From: Oryzomonas japonica
Lineage (GTDB): Bacteria; Desulfobacterota; Desulfuromonadia; Geobacterales; Pseudopelobacteraceae
DNA length: 64,000 bases
Direction: 5' to 3'
Assembly: GCF_008802365.1 (NCBI RefSeq)
Contig: NZ_VZQZ01000001.1
Span: 124,001 to 188,000, forward strand
Position numbers and translations under genes: made by a program. Each line of letters starts with the position of its first letter. Position 1 is the first letter of the stretch. Positions 15,508 to 25,472 of this stretch are shown piece after piece. The notes under the pieces were generated by a model, which worked only from the letters and a program-made list of their open reading frames with translations, made no database searches and was not told the DNA's origin.

Positions 15508-16884
15508 ATGCAAGTGCCCGTATTGTTGGCATTGATAGCTTCCCTGGGATTCATAGCCGGATGCACACCCCTGCCCAAAACGTCCGACGTCATGGATAAG
15601 GTCAAATCCGACGGCAAACCCCCGCGAATAGTTCCCATTCATGGCGTGTTGTCCCCAAAACAGAGCAGCGCCATCATGGAGCGCCTGAAATCCGTGTCCG
15701 GTCCGACGGAGGTACTGGAGCGCCAGGTCGCAGTAAACGAAGAGGTGAGCGGCAGCCACCTCATCAAGGGGAACAGGGTGCGGCTCCTGGTTGACGGGCC
15801 TGCCACGTTCGCCGCCATGTTCAAGGCAATAGGGAGCGCCCGGCATACGGTAAACATGGAAACGTTCATGTTTGAGGATGACGAAGCGGGGCGCAAGCTG
15901 GCGGACCTGTTCATCCGGAAGCGGGCGGAAGGGGTCCGGGTAAACCTCATCTACGACAGCGTAGGCAGCGTGGAAACTCCCGCTTCATTCTTCCAGCGGT
16001 TGCGCGACAAAGGGGTCAACGTTGTCGAATTCAACCCCATAAATCCGCTGAAGGCATCCAAGAAATATCGGCTGACCTTGCGGGATCACCGCAAGATCCT
16101 GGTGGTGGACGGCACGACCGCCATAACCGGCGGCGTCAATATCAGCCAGGTCTATTCGAGCAAGTTTTTCGGGGAAGAAGAGAAAACGCCAAAAATACCC
16201 TGGCGCGATACGGACATTTTGATCGAAGGTCCGGCCGTTGCCGAATTCCAGAAGATTTTTCTCCATGCCTGGGCAGCGCAGAAGGGGCCGGCCCTGAATG
16301 AAAAAGAGTACTTCCCGGAACAGAAGGAACACGGCGCCAACCTGGTGCAGGTCATAAAGAGCAGGCCCGGCGAAGCAGGCAGAACCACCTACGTCATGTA
16401 TGTGTCCGCAGTCGCTTTTGCCGAGAAATCGGTTCATCTGACGACCCCGTATTTCGTACCCGAGGGGCAGATGATAAAAACTCTCCGCGATGCCGCGAAA
16501 AGCGGCGTGGACGTCAAGATCATCCTGCCGAAAAAAAGCGATCAGAACTTGGCCCTCTATGCCGGAAGGTATTATTACGACGAACTGCTGGAGTCCGGCG
16601 TCAAACTTTATGAACGGCGCAACGCCATCCTGCACGCAAAGACCGCGGTTATAGACGGCGTCTGGGCAACCGTCGGGTCTACCAACCTGGACTTTTTGAG
16701 CTTTGCGAAAAACTTCGAGATAAATACGGTCATTCTCAGTGGCGATTTCGCCACGGAAATGGAGAACATGTTCGCCAGGGATCTCGCCGAATCCGACCGG
16801 ATCAAAGAGGAGGAATGGGAGAAAAGGCCATGGGCCTCAAGGATGCGGGAGTGGTTTTCACATCTCTTCTCTCATATGCTGTAG
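15508..16884 (+). CDS. Exported phospholipase D / cardiolipin synthase-like lipoprotein
   Basis: 458 residues from the ATG at 15508 (a GTG at 15496 is in frame). The N-terminus reads as a signal peptide with lipobox IAGC (about 16-19), unlike typical cardiolipin synthases, which begin with two membrane helices. Two HKD half-sites: HRKILVVD in the middle and HAKTAVID near the C-terminus, each followed by G-G or G-S-x-N. It should carry out phosphatidyl transfer or phosphodiester hydrolysis, probably on the periplasmic side. The window has a second family member at 47151-48347 without a lipobox, so the roles may be divided by compartment. Confidence 0.8.
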   Translation: MQVPVLLALIASLGFIAGCTPLPKTSDVMDKVKSDGKPPRIVPIHGVLSPKQSSAIMERLKSVSGPTEVLERQVAVNEEVSGSHLIKGNRVRLLVDGPATFAAMFKAIGSARHTVNMETFMFEDDEAGRKLADLFIRKRAEGVRVNLIYDSVGSVETPASFFQRLRDKGVNVVEFNPINPLKASKKYRLTLRDHRKILVVDGTTAITGGVNISQVYSSKFFGEEEKTPKIPWRDTDILIEGPAVAEFQKIFLHAWAAQKGPALNEKEYFPEQKEHGANLVQVIKSRPGEAGRTTYVMYVSAVAFAEKSVHLTTPYFVPEGQMIKTLRDAAKSGVDVKIILPKKSDQNLALYAGRYYYDELLESGVKLYERRNAILHAKTAVIDGVWATVGSTNLDFLSFAKNFEINTVILSGDFATEMENMFARDLAESDRIKEEEWEKRPWASRMREWFSHLFSHML

Positions 16885-17005
16885 GTGGCGGTCTTGTCCG
16901 CTAGCGCTGGGATTGCAGGGTAAAAGAGGAGGGGGAAAAGGGTGGAGTTATTAATGGTTCAGGGGGATTCCCTGTTTTGCTGAGAATGTGGGCCTGGCCC
17001 TGACA

Positions 17006-17024
17006 GTCGAACCTGACCCCGAGC
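17006..17024. repeat. Short dispersed repeat, copy 2
   Basis: gtcgaacctgaccccgagc, direct copy of 14985-15004 with three differences, just downstream of the phospholipase D-like gene and ending 12 bp from the tautomerase stop. Confidence 0.4.
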
Positions 17025-17036
17025 GCCCCCACTATA

Positions 17037-17441
17037 TTATTTCAAATCGGCAAGAGGGTCCTCCCCTGTCTGCCAACTCGCAAGGTATTTCTCGAAAAGG
17101 TGGAAGTCCTCACCCTTGTGTTCCGTGAGGGTGACATACATATTCGTAACCGGGATATTGAACGACCTATTGATGAGTTCCATGAATCCCAGGGTAAGGG
17201 CCCTGCGTTTCTCCATGGTCCGCCCTTCGCGGATATCCGCATTCACCACGGCAACGCCCTTTTCAGGCTCCTTGACCCGCCCGATGGACAGATTGTAGGT
17301 GCCGAATTCACGGATGGAAATGCTGATATGGTCGGTTCCCGTATCCATGACCTGCGAGAAAAGCGTGCGGACCTGCTCGGCGAAAGCAGCTTTTTGAGCG
17401 TCCGTCAGACTCCTGTTAAATTCGAATTGTAAATGTGGCAT
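17037..17441 (-). CDS. Tautomerase-superfamily protein
   Basis: 134 residues, GGAGG before the ATG. After Met removal the chain starts with Pro (PHLQFEF), the catalytic base of the 4-oxalocrotonate tautomerase/CHMI superfamily. Two beta-alpha-beta halves are visible: ISISIREFGTYN early and NMYVTLTEH late, so this is a double-length, CHMI- or MIF-like member rather than the 60-residue type. Substrate unknown. Single gene, convergent with the phospholipase D-like gene. Confidence 0.75.
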   Translation of the reverse strand: MPHLQFEFNRSLTDAQKAAFAEQVRTLFSQVMDTGTDHISISIREFGTYNLSIGRVKEPEKGVAVVNADIREGRTMEKRRALTLGFMELINRSFNIPVTNMYVTLTEHKGEDFHLFEKYLASWQTGEDPLADLK

Positions 17442-17600
17442 ACGACCTCCATAAAATCAGTGAGTGGGTGTCAGGCCCACACAGTATTCAGATCCGGACG
17501 ATTCACGGCATAAGAAAATCTACTGCGCGTCAGAGAATAGTCAAGTTGCCTTGTTCGTGTCTTCCGTGCTTTTCGTGGACCAACAAGGTTTTAAGGCTGG

Positions 17601-17693
17601 CTACCACCCCCGGCCCCTCCTGAACCAGGAGGGGAGAAAAGCGTCGCCCAAAGCTTCCCCCTCCTAGTTTAGGAGGGGGGCAGGGGGTGGTAG
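17601..17693. repeat. 93-bp triple-palindrome repeat
   Basis: Outer arms ctaccaccccc (17601-17611) and gggggtggtag (17683-17693) pair over 11 bp and enclose two further perfect hairpins: 17614-17622 with 17626-17634, and 17657-17666 with 17670-17679. The cloverleaf-like layout is that of a REPIN/REP cluster. It fills most of the 320-bp gap between the tautomerase and livF genes. Confidence 0.7.
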
Positions 17694-17705
17694 ATCTAAA
17701 CAAAA

Positions 17706-17740
17706 ACGCCCTGCCGGGTTCATCCTTCCCGGCAGGGCGT
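17706..17740 (-). terminator. Terminator of the liv operon
   Basis: Perfect 13-bp stem (17706-17718 with 17728-17740), preceded on the plus strand by an A run (U run for the leftward transcript), 22 bp past the livF stop. Confidence 0.85.
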
Positions 17741-17761
17741 CATTACGAATGCATGGGTGGT

Positions 17762-18465
<704 letters not shown>

Positions 18466-18466
<1 letters not shown>

Positions 18467-19239
18467 CAGTTCGTGGCTCCTTTCCCCAGGTAGGCCTCGA
18501 TGACGGCCGGGTTGGCCCGGACCTCCTCGGGCTTGCCGTCGGCGATCTTGACGCCGTAGTCCAGGACCGCGATGCGGTCCGAGAGCCCCATGACGAATTT
18601 CATGTCGTGCTCCACCAGAAAGACGGTCACCCCGGAGGCGCGGATGTTGCGCACCATCGTCAGGAGGGTCTGCTTCTCCTGAGGGTTCATGCCGGCAGCC
18701 GGCTCGTCAAGCAGGATGAGGGCCGGTTCGATGGCCAGGGCCCGGGCGATCTCCAGACGGCGCTGTTCGCCGTAGGGGAGGTTGCAGGCCTGCTCGTAGG
18801 CCTTGTGGGCTAGGTCCACCTGGGAGAGGCAGTGGATGGCCAGTTCCAGGAGCCGCCCCTCTTCCCGGCGCACCGGGGGGAGCAGTTTGAGCAGCGCACC
18901 GGTCAGGTTCCAGCTTCCCCTGGTATGGGCGCCGATCAGGACGTTTTCCAGGACGGTGAGTTCGTTGAACAGACGGATATTCTGAAAGGTGCGGCCGATT
19001 CCCCCGCCTGCGATGACGTGGGGTTGCAGTCCGGCGATGCTTTTGCCCTTGAAGCTGATGCCCCCTTCCGTGGGGGGGTAGATGCCGGTGATGAGGTTGA
19101 AGATGGTGCTCTTGCCGGCGCCGTTGGGGCCGATAAGGGCCATGATCTCCCCCTCTTCCACATCCAGGTTGACGCCGTTCACGGCCACCAGGCCACCGAA
19201 ACGGATGGTGGCGTTATCGAGTTTGAGCAGCGCCGTCAC
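18466..19239 (-). CDS. livG: Branched-chain amino-acid ABC transporter ATPase LivG
   Basis: 257 residues. Walker A GPNGAGKST, a LivG-type GRTFQNIRLF segment (about 90), signature NLPYGEQRRLEIARAL and Walker B ALILLDEPAAGMNP. Pairs with LivF to drive uptake through LivH/LivM. Its start overlaps the livM stop by four bases and its stop overlaps livF. Confidence 0.93.
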
Positions 19240-20150
19240 TGTTTTTCCTCCAAGTTACGCAGTGCGCCGCGCGGCCTCACCCCCAGCTTGCGCAGCACCA
19301 GGTCGGTGAAGTTGATGCCCCCCAGGAGCCCGTTGGGGCGGAAGACCATCAAAAAGACCATGAGGGCGCCATAGACCATCATGCGGTACTGGGACATGAA
19401 CCGCAGGAATTCGGGCGCCGCGGAAAGGATGGAAGCGCCGAAGACCGCGCCCGGGATGCTCCCCAGGCCGCCCAGGACGATCATGCTGAGCATGTCCACG
19501 GACTTGAGAAAGCCGAAGTCGGACGGGTTGATGTATCCCAGGAAGTGGGCGTAGAGGCAGCCGCCGGTCCCGGCCATGAAGGCGCTGACCGCAAAGGCCT
19601 GGACCTTGTAGCGGGCTATGTTGATGCCCATGGATTCCGCCGCGATCTCGTCGTCCCGGATCGCCTTGAGGGCCCGGCCGAAGCGGGAATTCTGGATGAA
19701 GGTCGAGGCGATGATGGTCAAAATGGCGACGATCAGTACGATCACCGGCATGGGCAATGCGGTTTGCGGGGGGGGGACGGTCAGGCCCAGGGCCTTGTTG
19801 GTGATCTCCAGGTTGAGGAAGACCACCTTGACGATCTCGGCGAAGCCCAGGGTGCAGATGGCCAGGTAGTCGCCGGTCAGCCGCAGGATCGGCCAGCCGA
19901 TGAGGGCGGCCACGGCGGCGGTGAAGAGGCCGCTCAGGATGAGGGTGAGGTAGAACGGGGTGCCGGTCTTGAGGGTCAGGAGCGCGCCCGCGAAGGCCCC
20001 GACGCTCATGAAGGCGGCATGCCCCAGGGACAGTTGGCCGGTGAGGCCGGTGATGATGTTGAGACCCAGCGCCAGGATGATCCCGATGCCGATGTTGACC
20101 AGGATCTGCAGAAAATAGGGGTCGATGGAATTGACAAAGCCTTGCAGCAT
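19236..20150 (-). CDS. livM: Branched-chain amino-acid ABC transporter permease LivM
   Basis: 304 residues with about eight to nine membrane segments and the family signatures GLNIITGLTGQLSLGHAAF near the N-terminus and IRDDEIAAESMGIN in the coupling loop that meets the ATPase. It starts two bases after the livH stop. The C-terminus is basic and cytoplasmic (LRKLGVRPRG). Confidence 0.92.
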   Translation of the reverse strand: MLQGFVNSIDPYFLQILVNIGIGIILALGLNIITGLTGQLSLGHAAFMSVGAFAGALLTLKTGTPFYLTLILSGLFTAAVAALIGWPILRLTGDYLAICTLGFAEIVKVVFLNLEITNKALGLTVPPPQTALPMPVIVLIVAILTIIASTFIQNSRFGRALKAIRDDEIAAESMGINIARYKVQAFAVSAFMAGTGGCLYAHFLGYINPSDFGFLKSVDMLSMIVLGGLGSIPGAVFGASILSAAPEFLRFMSQYRMMVYGALMVFLMVFRPNGLLGGINFTDLVLRKLGVRPRGALRNLEEKQ

Positions 20151-20152
20151 GT

Positions 20153-21028
20153 TCAGACCTTCTTCAGGATCTTGCGGCCCAGGAGGCCGGTGGGCCGGAC
20201 CAGCAGCACCAATACGAGAATGGCGAAGGCGATGGCGTCGCGGTAGGAGGAGTAGCCGATGGCCACCCCGAATACCTCGGTCACGCCCAGGAGGAGGCCG
20301 CCCAGCATGGCCCCCGGTATGGAACCGATACCTCCCAGGACGGCGGCGGCAAAGGCTTTCAGGCCGGCCATCAGGCCCATGTTGAAGGAAACGGCGTTAA
20401 AAAGCATCCCCACCAGCACGCCGCCGGCGGCGGCCAGGGCCGAACCGAGGGCAAAGGTGAAGGATATGACGAAGTTGACGTTGACCCCCATGAGGGCCGC
20501 GGTGTTGTAGTCTTCGGAGGTGGCCCGCATGGCCTTGCCGACCTTGGTCTTCTGAACGATGAACTCCAGGCTGATCATCAGCACCGCCGACACGCCGATG
20601 ATCAGGAGTTGCAGGGTCGAAATGTCCGCGTCTCCGATGCTGATCTGCTGCGAGGGAAATGCCTGATCGGGGAACCCCTTGGCGTTGGCGCCGAAGACCA
20701 TCAGGGCCAGGGAGGAGAGGAAGGTGGAGACGCCGATGGCGGAGATGAACGCCGAGAGCCGGGACGACTTGCGCAGGGGGCGGTAGGCGATGAATTCGAT
20801 GACGACCCCCATGATCATGCAGAAGATCATGGCGCAGGCCATGGCCAGGAAGATATTGAGCTTGAAGACGCCCACCATGAGGAGGCCGACGAACGCCCCG
20901 GCCATGAAGATCTCGCCGTGGGCGAAATTGATCAGGGCGATGATGCCGTACACCATGGTGTAGCCCAGGGCGATCAGGGCGTAGGTGGAGCCCAGGGCAA
21001 TGCCGTTGATGAGTTGTTGCAGGAACAT
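20153..21028 (-). CDS. livH: Branched-chain amino-acid ABC transporter permease LivH
   Basis: 291 residues from the ATG at 21028, where the conserved MFLQQLINGIALGSTYALIA begins; an in-frame extension to 21121 adds a poorly hydrophobic tail absent from the family. About eight membrane segments; coupling loop with MRATSEDYNTAALMGVN. First gene of the operon. No periplasmic binding protein gene (livK/J) lies next to it, so the binding protein must come from another locus. Confidence 0.9.
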   Translation of the reverse strand: MFLQQLINGIALGSTYALIALGYTMVYGIIALINFAHGEIFMAGAFVGLLMVGVFKLNIFLAMACAMIFCMIMGVVIEFIAYRPLRKSSRLSAFISAIGVSTFLSSLALMVFGANAKGFPDQAFPSQQISIGDADISTLQLLIIGVSAVLMISLEFIVQKTKVGKAMRATSEDYNTAALMGVNVNFVISFTFALGSALAAAGGVLVGMLFNAVSFNMGLMAGLKAFAAAVLGGIGSIPGAMLGGLLLGVTEVFGVAIGYSSYRDAIAFAILVLVLLVRPTGLLGRKILKKV

Positions 21029-21239
21029 GCAGGATATCCCGTGATTATGCGTAAAAGTGTATGAAAACAGGTGCCTTTTACAAAGAAAAAAAGCATTGTT
21101 TTTTATCATGGTAAACAGCACGCCTGCAAGCGAATTGTGCGATCTGGTGCATTTTGTTTAATTTAAAGGGAAAATTGTGTGATATACACTCGAATACTCT
21201 CTTCGGCAGGATCACCTCTCTCCATCGGAAAAGGACAGC

Positions 21240-22130
21240 ATGCATACAAGCGAACGTCAGACCATGCGCGGGTACTGCGCCCTGGCCGCGGCGGCCTCCA
21301 TCTGGGGCGGCATGTACGTGGTCAGCAAATATACCCTCGATTTCATCCCCCCCTTCACCCTGCTCTGGCTGCGGTACGTCACCGCCTTTATCACGCTCTA
21401 CCCGCTGGCCGCGCGCCAAAAGACCGCCCCACTGACCCGCAGCGACCACCGCGCCTTCATCGCCGTGGGCTTTGTGGGCTACTTCGTCTCGGTCGGCCTC
21501 CAGTTCATCGGGACGCGCCTCTCCTCGGCCCACAACGGGGCGATCCTCACCTCCGCCAGCCCGGTCTTTATCCTGCTCTTTGCCCGGCTCATGCTGGGGG
21601 AGCGCCTGATCCCCCGCAAGCTGTTCTCGGTGCTGCTGGCGAGCATCGGGGTCATCATCGTTGTGGGGTGGGACACTACCGCCACCGGCAGCCGGGTACT
21701 AGCCGGCAATCTGGCCCTGATCGGCGCCGCCGTCACCTGGGCGCTCCTGTCGGTCCTGGCCCGGAAATTCTCGGCCAGCCTGTCCCCTCTGGTCATCACC
21801 ACCGGGGCCATTTTCTGGGCCACTTTGATGACGACCCCGGCCATGGTCATCGAATGGCGCTTCCTGCCGGTCAGCGGGTTGGGTAATCCCGTGCTCTGGG
21901 GGGCGGTGCTCTACCTGGGGGTTGTTTCCACCGCAGGGGCCTTCTATCTCTGGAACAAGGGGATGAGTCTGGTGGAGGCCGGCTCCGGTTCGGTCTTCTT
22001 CTTTCTGCAGCCGGTGGTGGGGGCGCTCCTGGGATGGCTGGTGCTGGGGGAACATCTGTCGCTGTCGTTCTTTGTCGGAGGCGGGGTGATTCTGTTGGCG
22101 GTGCTGATCGTTTCCTATCGCCGGGCTTGA
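21240..22130 (+). CDS. EamA/DMT-family transporter
   Basis: 296 residues, about ten membrane helices in two EamA repeats. The N-terminal repeat carries ASIWGGMYVVSKYTLD and PFTLLWLRY; the second ends with LQPVVGALLGWLVLGEHLS. Such carriers export or exchange amino acids and other small metabolites; the substrate cannot be inferred. AAGGAC precedes the ATG. Divergent from livH across about 210 bp, convergent with the nfu gene. Confidence 0.85.
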   Translation: MHTSERQTMRGYCALAAAASIWGGMYVVSKYTLDFIPPFTLLWLRYVTAFITLYPLAARQKTAPLTRSDHRAFIAVGFVGYFVSVGLQFIGTRLSSAHNGAILTSASPVFILLFARLMLGERLIPRKLFSVLLASIGVIIVVGWDTTATGSRVLAGNLALIGAAVTWALLSVLARKFSASLSPLVITTGAIFWATLMTTPAMVIEWRFLPVSGLGNPVLWGAVLYLGVVSTAGAFYLWNKGMSLVEAGSGSVFFFLQPVVGALLGWLVLGEHLSLSFFVGGGVILLAVLIVSYRRA

Positions 22131-22156
22131 CCCCTCTTCGGCGCTTTCAACGCACT

Positions 22157-22186
22157 GCGGGGGAAACGGCAGACCGTTTCCCCCGC
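22157..22186. terminator. Bidirectional hairpin between eamA-like and nfu genes
   Basis: Perfect 13-bp stem (22157-22169 with 22174-22186) around a 4-nt loop, between the two convergent stop codons. Confidence 0.75.
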
Positions 22187-22208
22187 AAGCGAGTCATGGT
22201 TAGCAAGC

Positions 22209-22430
22209 TTACACCTGCACCACTTCCTTGACGCCGGGGACCTGCTCCTTCACGGCCCGCTCGATGCCCATCTTGAGGGTCATGGTGGACATGGGGCAAC
22301 TGCCGCAGGCACCCTTCAGACGAACCTTGACGACGCCATCGTCGGTCACCTCCACCAGTTCCACATCGCCGCCATCGGCCTGCAGGCCGGGCCGCACCAT
22401 TTCAAGTACCTTTTCGACTTCTGCTTTCAT
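22209..22430 (-). CDS. Nfu-type iron-sulfur scaffold protein
   Basis: 73 residues from the ATG at 22430 with GGAGA upstream. A minimal NifU C-terminal domain: [16 protein letters not shown] followed by the cluster-binding CGSCPMS. Such small Nfu proteins bind and deliver [4Fe-4S] clusters to client enzymes, which fits an organism rich in Fe-S proteins. The A-type and NfuA N-terminal domains are absent. Same strand as the lyase gene 139 bp upstream, so co-transcription is possible. Confidence 0.9.
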   Translation of the reverse strand: MKAEVEKVLEMVRPGLQADGGDVELVEVTDDGVVKVRLKGACGSCPMSTMTLKMGIERAVKEQVPGVKEVVQV

Positions 22431-22569
22431 CGCTGTTCTCCTTTTTGGTATGTGTAATGACACAAAGTCGTGAAAACCGAGTCACCAGGGAGGCAGGATG
22501 GAGGGGTCTTCATTCTGCACATCCCTGTAAAACTGTTTATCAGCCCTGTGTTCCCCTGCTCAAGTGGTA

Positions 22570-23967
22570 TCAACGCAACGGCAACCCCGGTTCGGTCAGG
22601 TGTTCCGGCTTCATGACCGCTTCCAGTTCCGTTTCCGGCATCAGGCCGCGTTCCAGCACGATCTGCCGGATGGACTTGCCGGTCGCCACCGATTCCTTGG
22701 CCACGTCCGCCGCCGCATTGTAACCGATGTACGGCGCCAGCACCGTCACCAGCCCCAGCGACTCCTCCAGATAGCGGCGGCAGCGTTCCGCGTTGGCCTG
22801 TATTCCCAGTATGCACGATTCGGTGAATTTGCGCACGCCGTTTGTGAGCAGTTCCATGGCGAACAGCACATTGTAGGCGATCAGCGGCATCATCACGTTC
22901 AACTCCAACTGTCCGGCCTGGGCCGCCAACATGACCGCCTGGTCGCACCCGATCACCTGGAAGCAGACCATATTGATCATCTCGGCCATGGAGGGGTTGA
23001 TCTTCCCCGGCATGATCGAGGAACCGGGCTGGACCGCCGGCAGACGGATCTCGTCCAGGCCGGTGCGCGGCCCGGAGGCGAGGAGGCGCAGGTCGTTGGC
23101 GATGCGGCCGACGGCGACCGCCGTCCCCCGCAGGGCCGCGGAGAGGGCCAGGAAGGGTTCCATGTTCTGCATGGCCTCGAACAGGTTGCCGCTGGCAATG
23201 ACCGGAAAACCGGTTGCAGCGGCCAACTCCTCCACCATGCGTTTGCGATAGTCCGGTTCGGCGTTCAGGCCGGTACCCACGGCGGTACCGCCGATACCCA
23301 GTTCCAAGAGCGCCGGGAGGCATCCCTCCAACCCCTCGCGGCTCCGGCGCACGGCCTCGGCATAGGCGCCGAACTCCTGGCCCAGGCGGATCGGTACCGC
23401 ATCCTGCAGGTGGGTGCGCCCCGATTTGAGGATCGGGTCAAACTCCCTTGCCTTGTCGGCCAGGCCCTTCTCCAAACCCTCCAGGACCTCCAGCAGCGGA
23501 TCGAGCATTCTGAGCGAAGCCAGGCGGATGGCGGTGGGGATCACATCGTTGGTGGACTGGGCCATGTTGACGTGGTCGTTGGGGTGCAGGGTGGAGAAGT
23601 CTCCCCGCTGCCGGCCCAGAAGCTCCAGGGCCCGGTTGGCCAAGACCTCGTTGATGTTCATGTTGTGGGAGGTGCCGGCCCCCGCCTGGAAGGGATCGAC
23701 CACGAACTGCGCGTCGAATTTGCCGGCCAACGCCTCGTCGGCTGCCGCCACGATGGCAGCGCCGATCTCGGCAGGGAGCCTGCCGCCGGCCATATTGACC
23801 TTCGCCGCAGCCTTCTTGATGGCCACCGTGGCCCACACAAAGGCGGGATGGGGCTTCAGGCCGGAGATGGGGAAGTTGCGTACCGCCCGTGCCGTCTGGG
23901 CGCCGTAATACGCCTCGGCGGGGATTTCCATCTCGCCGAGGGTATCTTTTTCCTTGCGTGTGGTCAT
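22570..23967 (-). CDS. aspA: Aspartate ammonia-lyase / class II fumarase family lyase
   Basis: 465 residues from the ATG at 23967 (GGGGG nearby; an in-frame start at 23985 is less likely). Fumarase/aspartase superfamily: substrate loop GSSIMPGKINPSM, AGTSHNMNINEVLANRA, SGRTHLQDAVPIRLGQEF and GGTAVGTGLNAEPDYR. It should interconvert aspartate and fumarate plus ammonia. The N-terminal AYYGAQTARAVRNFPIS occurs in both aspartases and class II fumarases; I favour aspartase but cannot exclude fumarate hydratase from sequence alone. It would feed fumarate into the TCA cycle. Confidence 0.75.
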   Translation of the reverse strand: MTTRKEKDTLGEMEIPAEAYYGAQTARAVRNFPISGLKPHPAFVWATVAIKKAAAKVNMAGGRLPAEIGAAIVAAADEALAGKFDAQFVVDPFQAGAGTSHNMNINEVLANRALELLGRQRGDFSTLHPNDHVNMAQSTNDVIPTAIRLASLRMLDPLLEVLEGLEKGLADKAREFDPILKSGRTHLQDAVPIRLGQEFGAYAEAVRRSREGLEGCLPALLELGIGGTAVGTGLNAEPDYRKRMVEELAAATGFPVIASGNLFEAMQNMEPFLALSAALRGTAVAVGRIANDLRLLASGPRTGLDEIRLPAVQPGSSIMPGKINPSMAEMINMVCFQVIGCDQAVMLAAQAGQLELNVMMPLIAYNVLFAMELLTNGVRKFTESCILGIQANAERCRRYLEESLGLVTVLAPYIGYNAAADVAKESVATGKSIRQIVLERGLMPETELEAVMKPEHLTEPGLPLR

Positions 23968-24080
23968 AGGTGCACCCCCTTTCACGATCTCATCATCTCC
24001 TGCCTATTCTACCACGCCGGAGACAGGGGAGCGCATGATAACTTCCCATGAAGTCGCTTGCGGCCATGCCTGGGAATGGT

Positions 24081-25292
24081 TCAGGCGATCACGATCCTGG
24101 CAAACCTGCGCTTGCCGATCTGGACGATGTACTCACCAGTGCTGGCCAGCTCCAGGTTGGTGTCGCTGACCTTTTCGCCGTTCAGCTTGACCCCTCCCTG
24201 GTCGATGGAACGCCTCCCCTCGCCGTTGGACTTGGTCAGGCCGGCCTCGGTCATGGCACGGGCCAGGAGCACCGGGCCGTCGGCCAGGGGGTAGCCGACC
24301 TGGGGCATCTCGTCCGGGATCTCGTTCTCCTTGAAACGTTTGACGAAATTCGCCTCCGCGGCCTCGCCGGCCCCGGAACCGTGGAAACGGGAGACGATCT
24401 CGCGTCCCAGGGCCTTCTTGGCCGCCATGGGGTGGACGGAATGATCCTTCAGCCCGGCCTTCAGTCGTTCCAGTTCGGCCAGCGGCATGTCGGAGAGCAG
24501 TTCGTAGTAGCGCAGCATCAGGTCGTCGGAGATGGACATGACCTTGCCGAAGATCTCGTCGGGGGCCTCGCTGATGCCGATGTAGTTGCCCAGGGACTTG
24601 GACATCTTGTTGACCCCGTCCAGCCCTTCCAGGAGCGGCATGGTCAGGATGCACTGGGGCGGCTGGTCCCACTCCCGCTGCAGTTCGCGCCCCATGAGCA
24701 GGTTGAACTTCTGGTCGGTGCCGCCCAGCTCCACGTCCGAGTGGAGCGCCACCGAATCGTACCCTTGGATCAGGGGGTAGAGGAACTCGTGGATGCTGAT
24801 CGGCTGCTGGCTGGTGAAGCGCTTGTTGAAGTCGTCCCGCTCCAGCATGCGGGCTACGGTATACTTGGAGGCCAGGCCGATCATGCCGCCGGCGTCCAGT
24901 TTGTTGAGCCACTCGGAGTTGAAGACCACCTTGGTCCTGGCGGGGTCGAGGATCTTGAAGACCTGCTCCTTGTAGGTTTCGGCGTTCCTGAGCACATCCT
25001 CCCGGGTCAGAACCTTGCGGGTTACGGATTTGCCGGTGGGGTCGCCGATCATGCCGGTGAAGTCGCCGATGAGGAAGTTGACCTCGTGCCCCAGTTGCTG
25101 GAACTGGCGCAGCTTCTGGATCAACACGGTATGGCCCAAATGGAGGTCCGGGGCGGTCGGGTCGAAGCCTGCCTTGATCTTCAGGGGAACCCCGGTTTTG
25201 AAGGACTTCTCCAGCTTTTCTTCCAGTTCCTTTTCAACAAGGATTTCCACGGCGCCGCGCTTGATGACGGCCATCTGCTCTGCTACGGACAT
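24081..25292 (-). CDS. tyrS: Tyrosyl-tRNA synthetase
   Basis: 403 residues from the ATG at 25292; the longer frame to 25382 runs into a repeat and is rejected. Class I synthetase with the HIGH motif as HLGH (51-54) and KMSKS in [12 protein letters not shown] (about 230). The C-terminal S4 RNA-binding domain contains [16 protein letters not shown]. Length and motifs fit the TyrRS subgroup of about 400 residues. A hairpin-forming repeat pair lies immediately upstream. Confidence 0.95.
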   Translation of the reverse strand: MSVAEQMAVIKRGAVEILVEKELEEKLEKSFKTGVPLKIKAGFDPTAPDLHLGHTVLIQKLRQFQQLGHEVNFLIGDFTGMIGDPTGKSVTRKVLTREDVLRNAETYKEQVFKILDPARTKVVFNSEWLNKLDAGGMIGLASKYTVARMLERDDFNKRFTSQQPISIHEFLYPLIQGYDSVALHSDVELGGTDQKFNLLMGRELQREWDQPPQCILTMPLLEGLDGVNKMSKSLGNYIGISEAPDEIFGKVMSISDDLMLRYYELLSDMPLAELERLKAGLKDHSVHPMAAKKALGREIVSRFHGSGAGEAAEANFVKRFKENEIPDEMPQVGYPLADGPVLLARAMTEAGLTKSNGEGRRSIDQGGVKLNGEKVSDTNLELASTGEYIVQIGKRRFARIVIA

Positions 25293-25338
25293 ATCTCTGA
25301 CTCCCGGTATGGATAGAATTCTAGAATCTTTAGAATCT

Positions 25339-25376
25339 GCCACAGAGACACAGAGACACGGAGGAACATAGAGAAA
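25339..25376. repeat. CACAGAGACAC repeat, copy A
   Basis: gccacagagacacagagac followed by acggagg...gagaaaa. It is inverted relative to copy B (25427-25457) and direct relative to copy C (29129-29158). A and B can form a long hairpin upstream of tyrS. Confidence 0.65.
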
Positions 25377-25426
25377 AAACAAAAGAAATAAAATGAGGTA
25401 AAAGCCCTGAGTTCGTGATCTTAATG

Positions 25427-25457
25427 CTTTTCTCTGTGTCTCCGTGTCTCTGTGGCG
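25427..25457. repeat. CACAGAGACAC repeat, copy B (inverted)
   Basis: Reads tctctgtgtctccgtgtctc then tgtggc on the plus strand, followed by a T run (25460-25465). It forms the second arm of the hairpin with copy A, just past the nitrilase-family stop codon on the minus strand. Confidence 0.65.
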
Positions 25458-25472
25458 GATTTTTTGTTTGTA

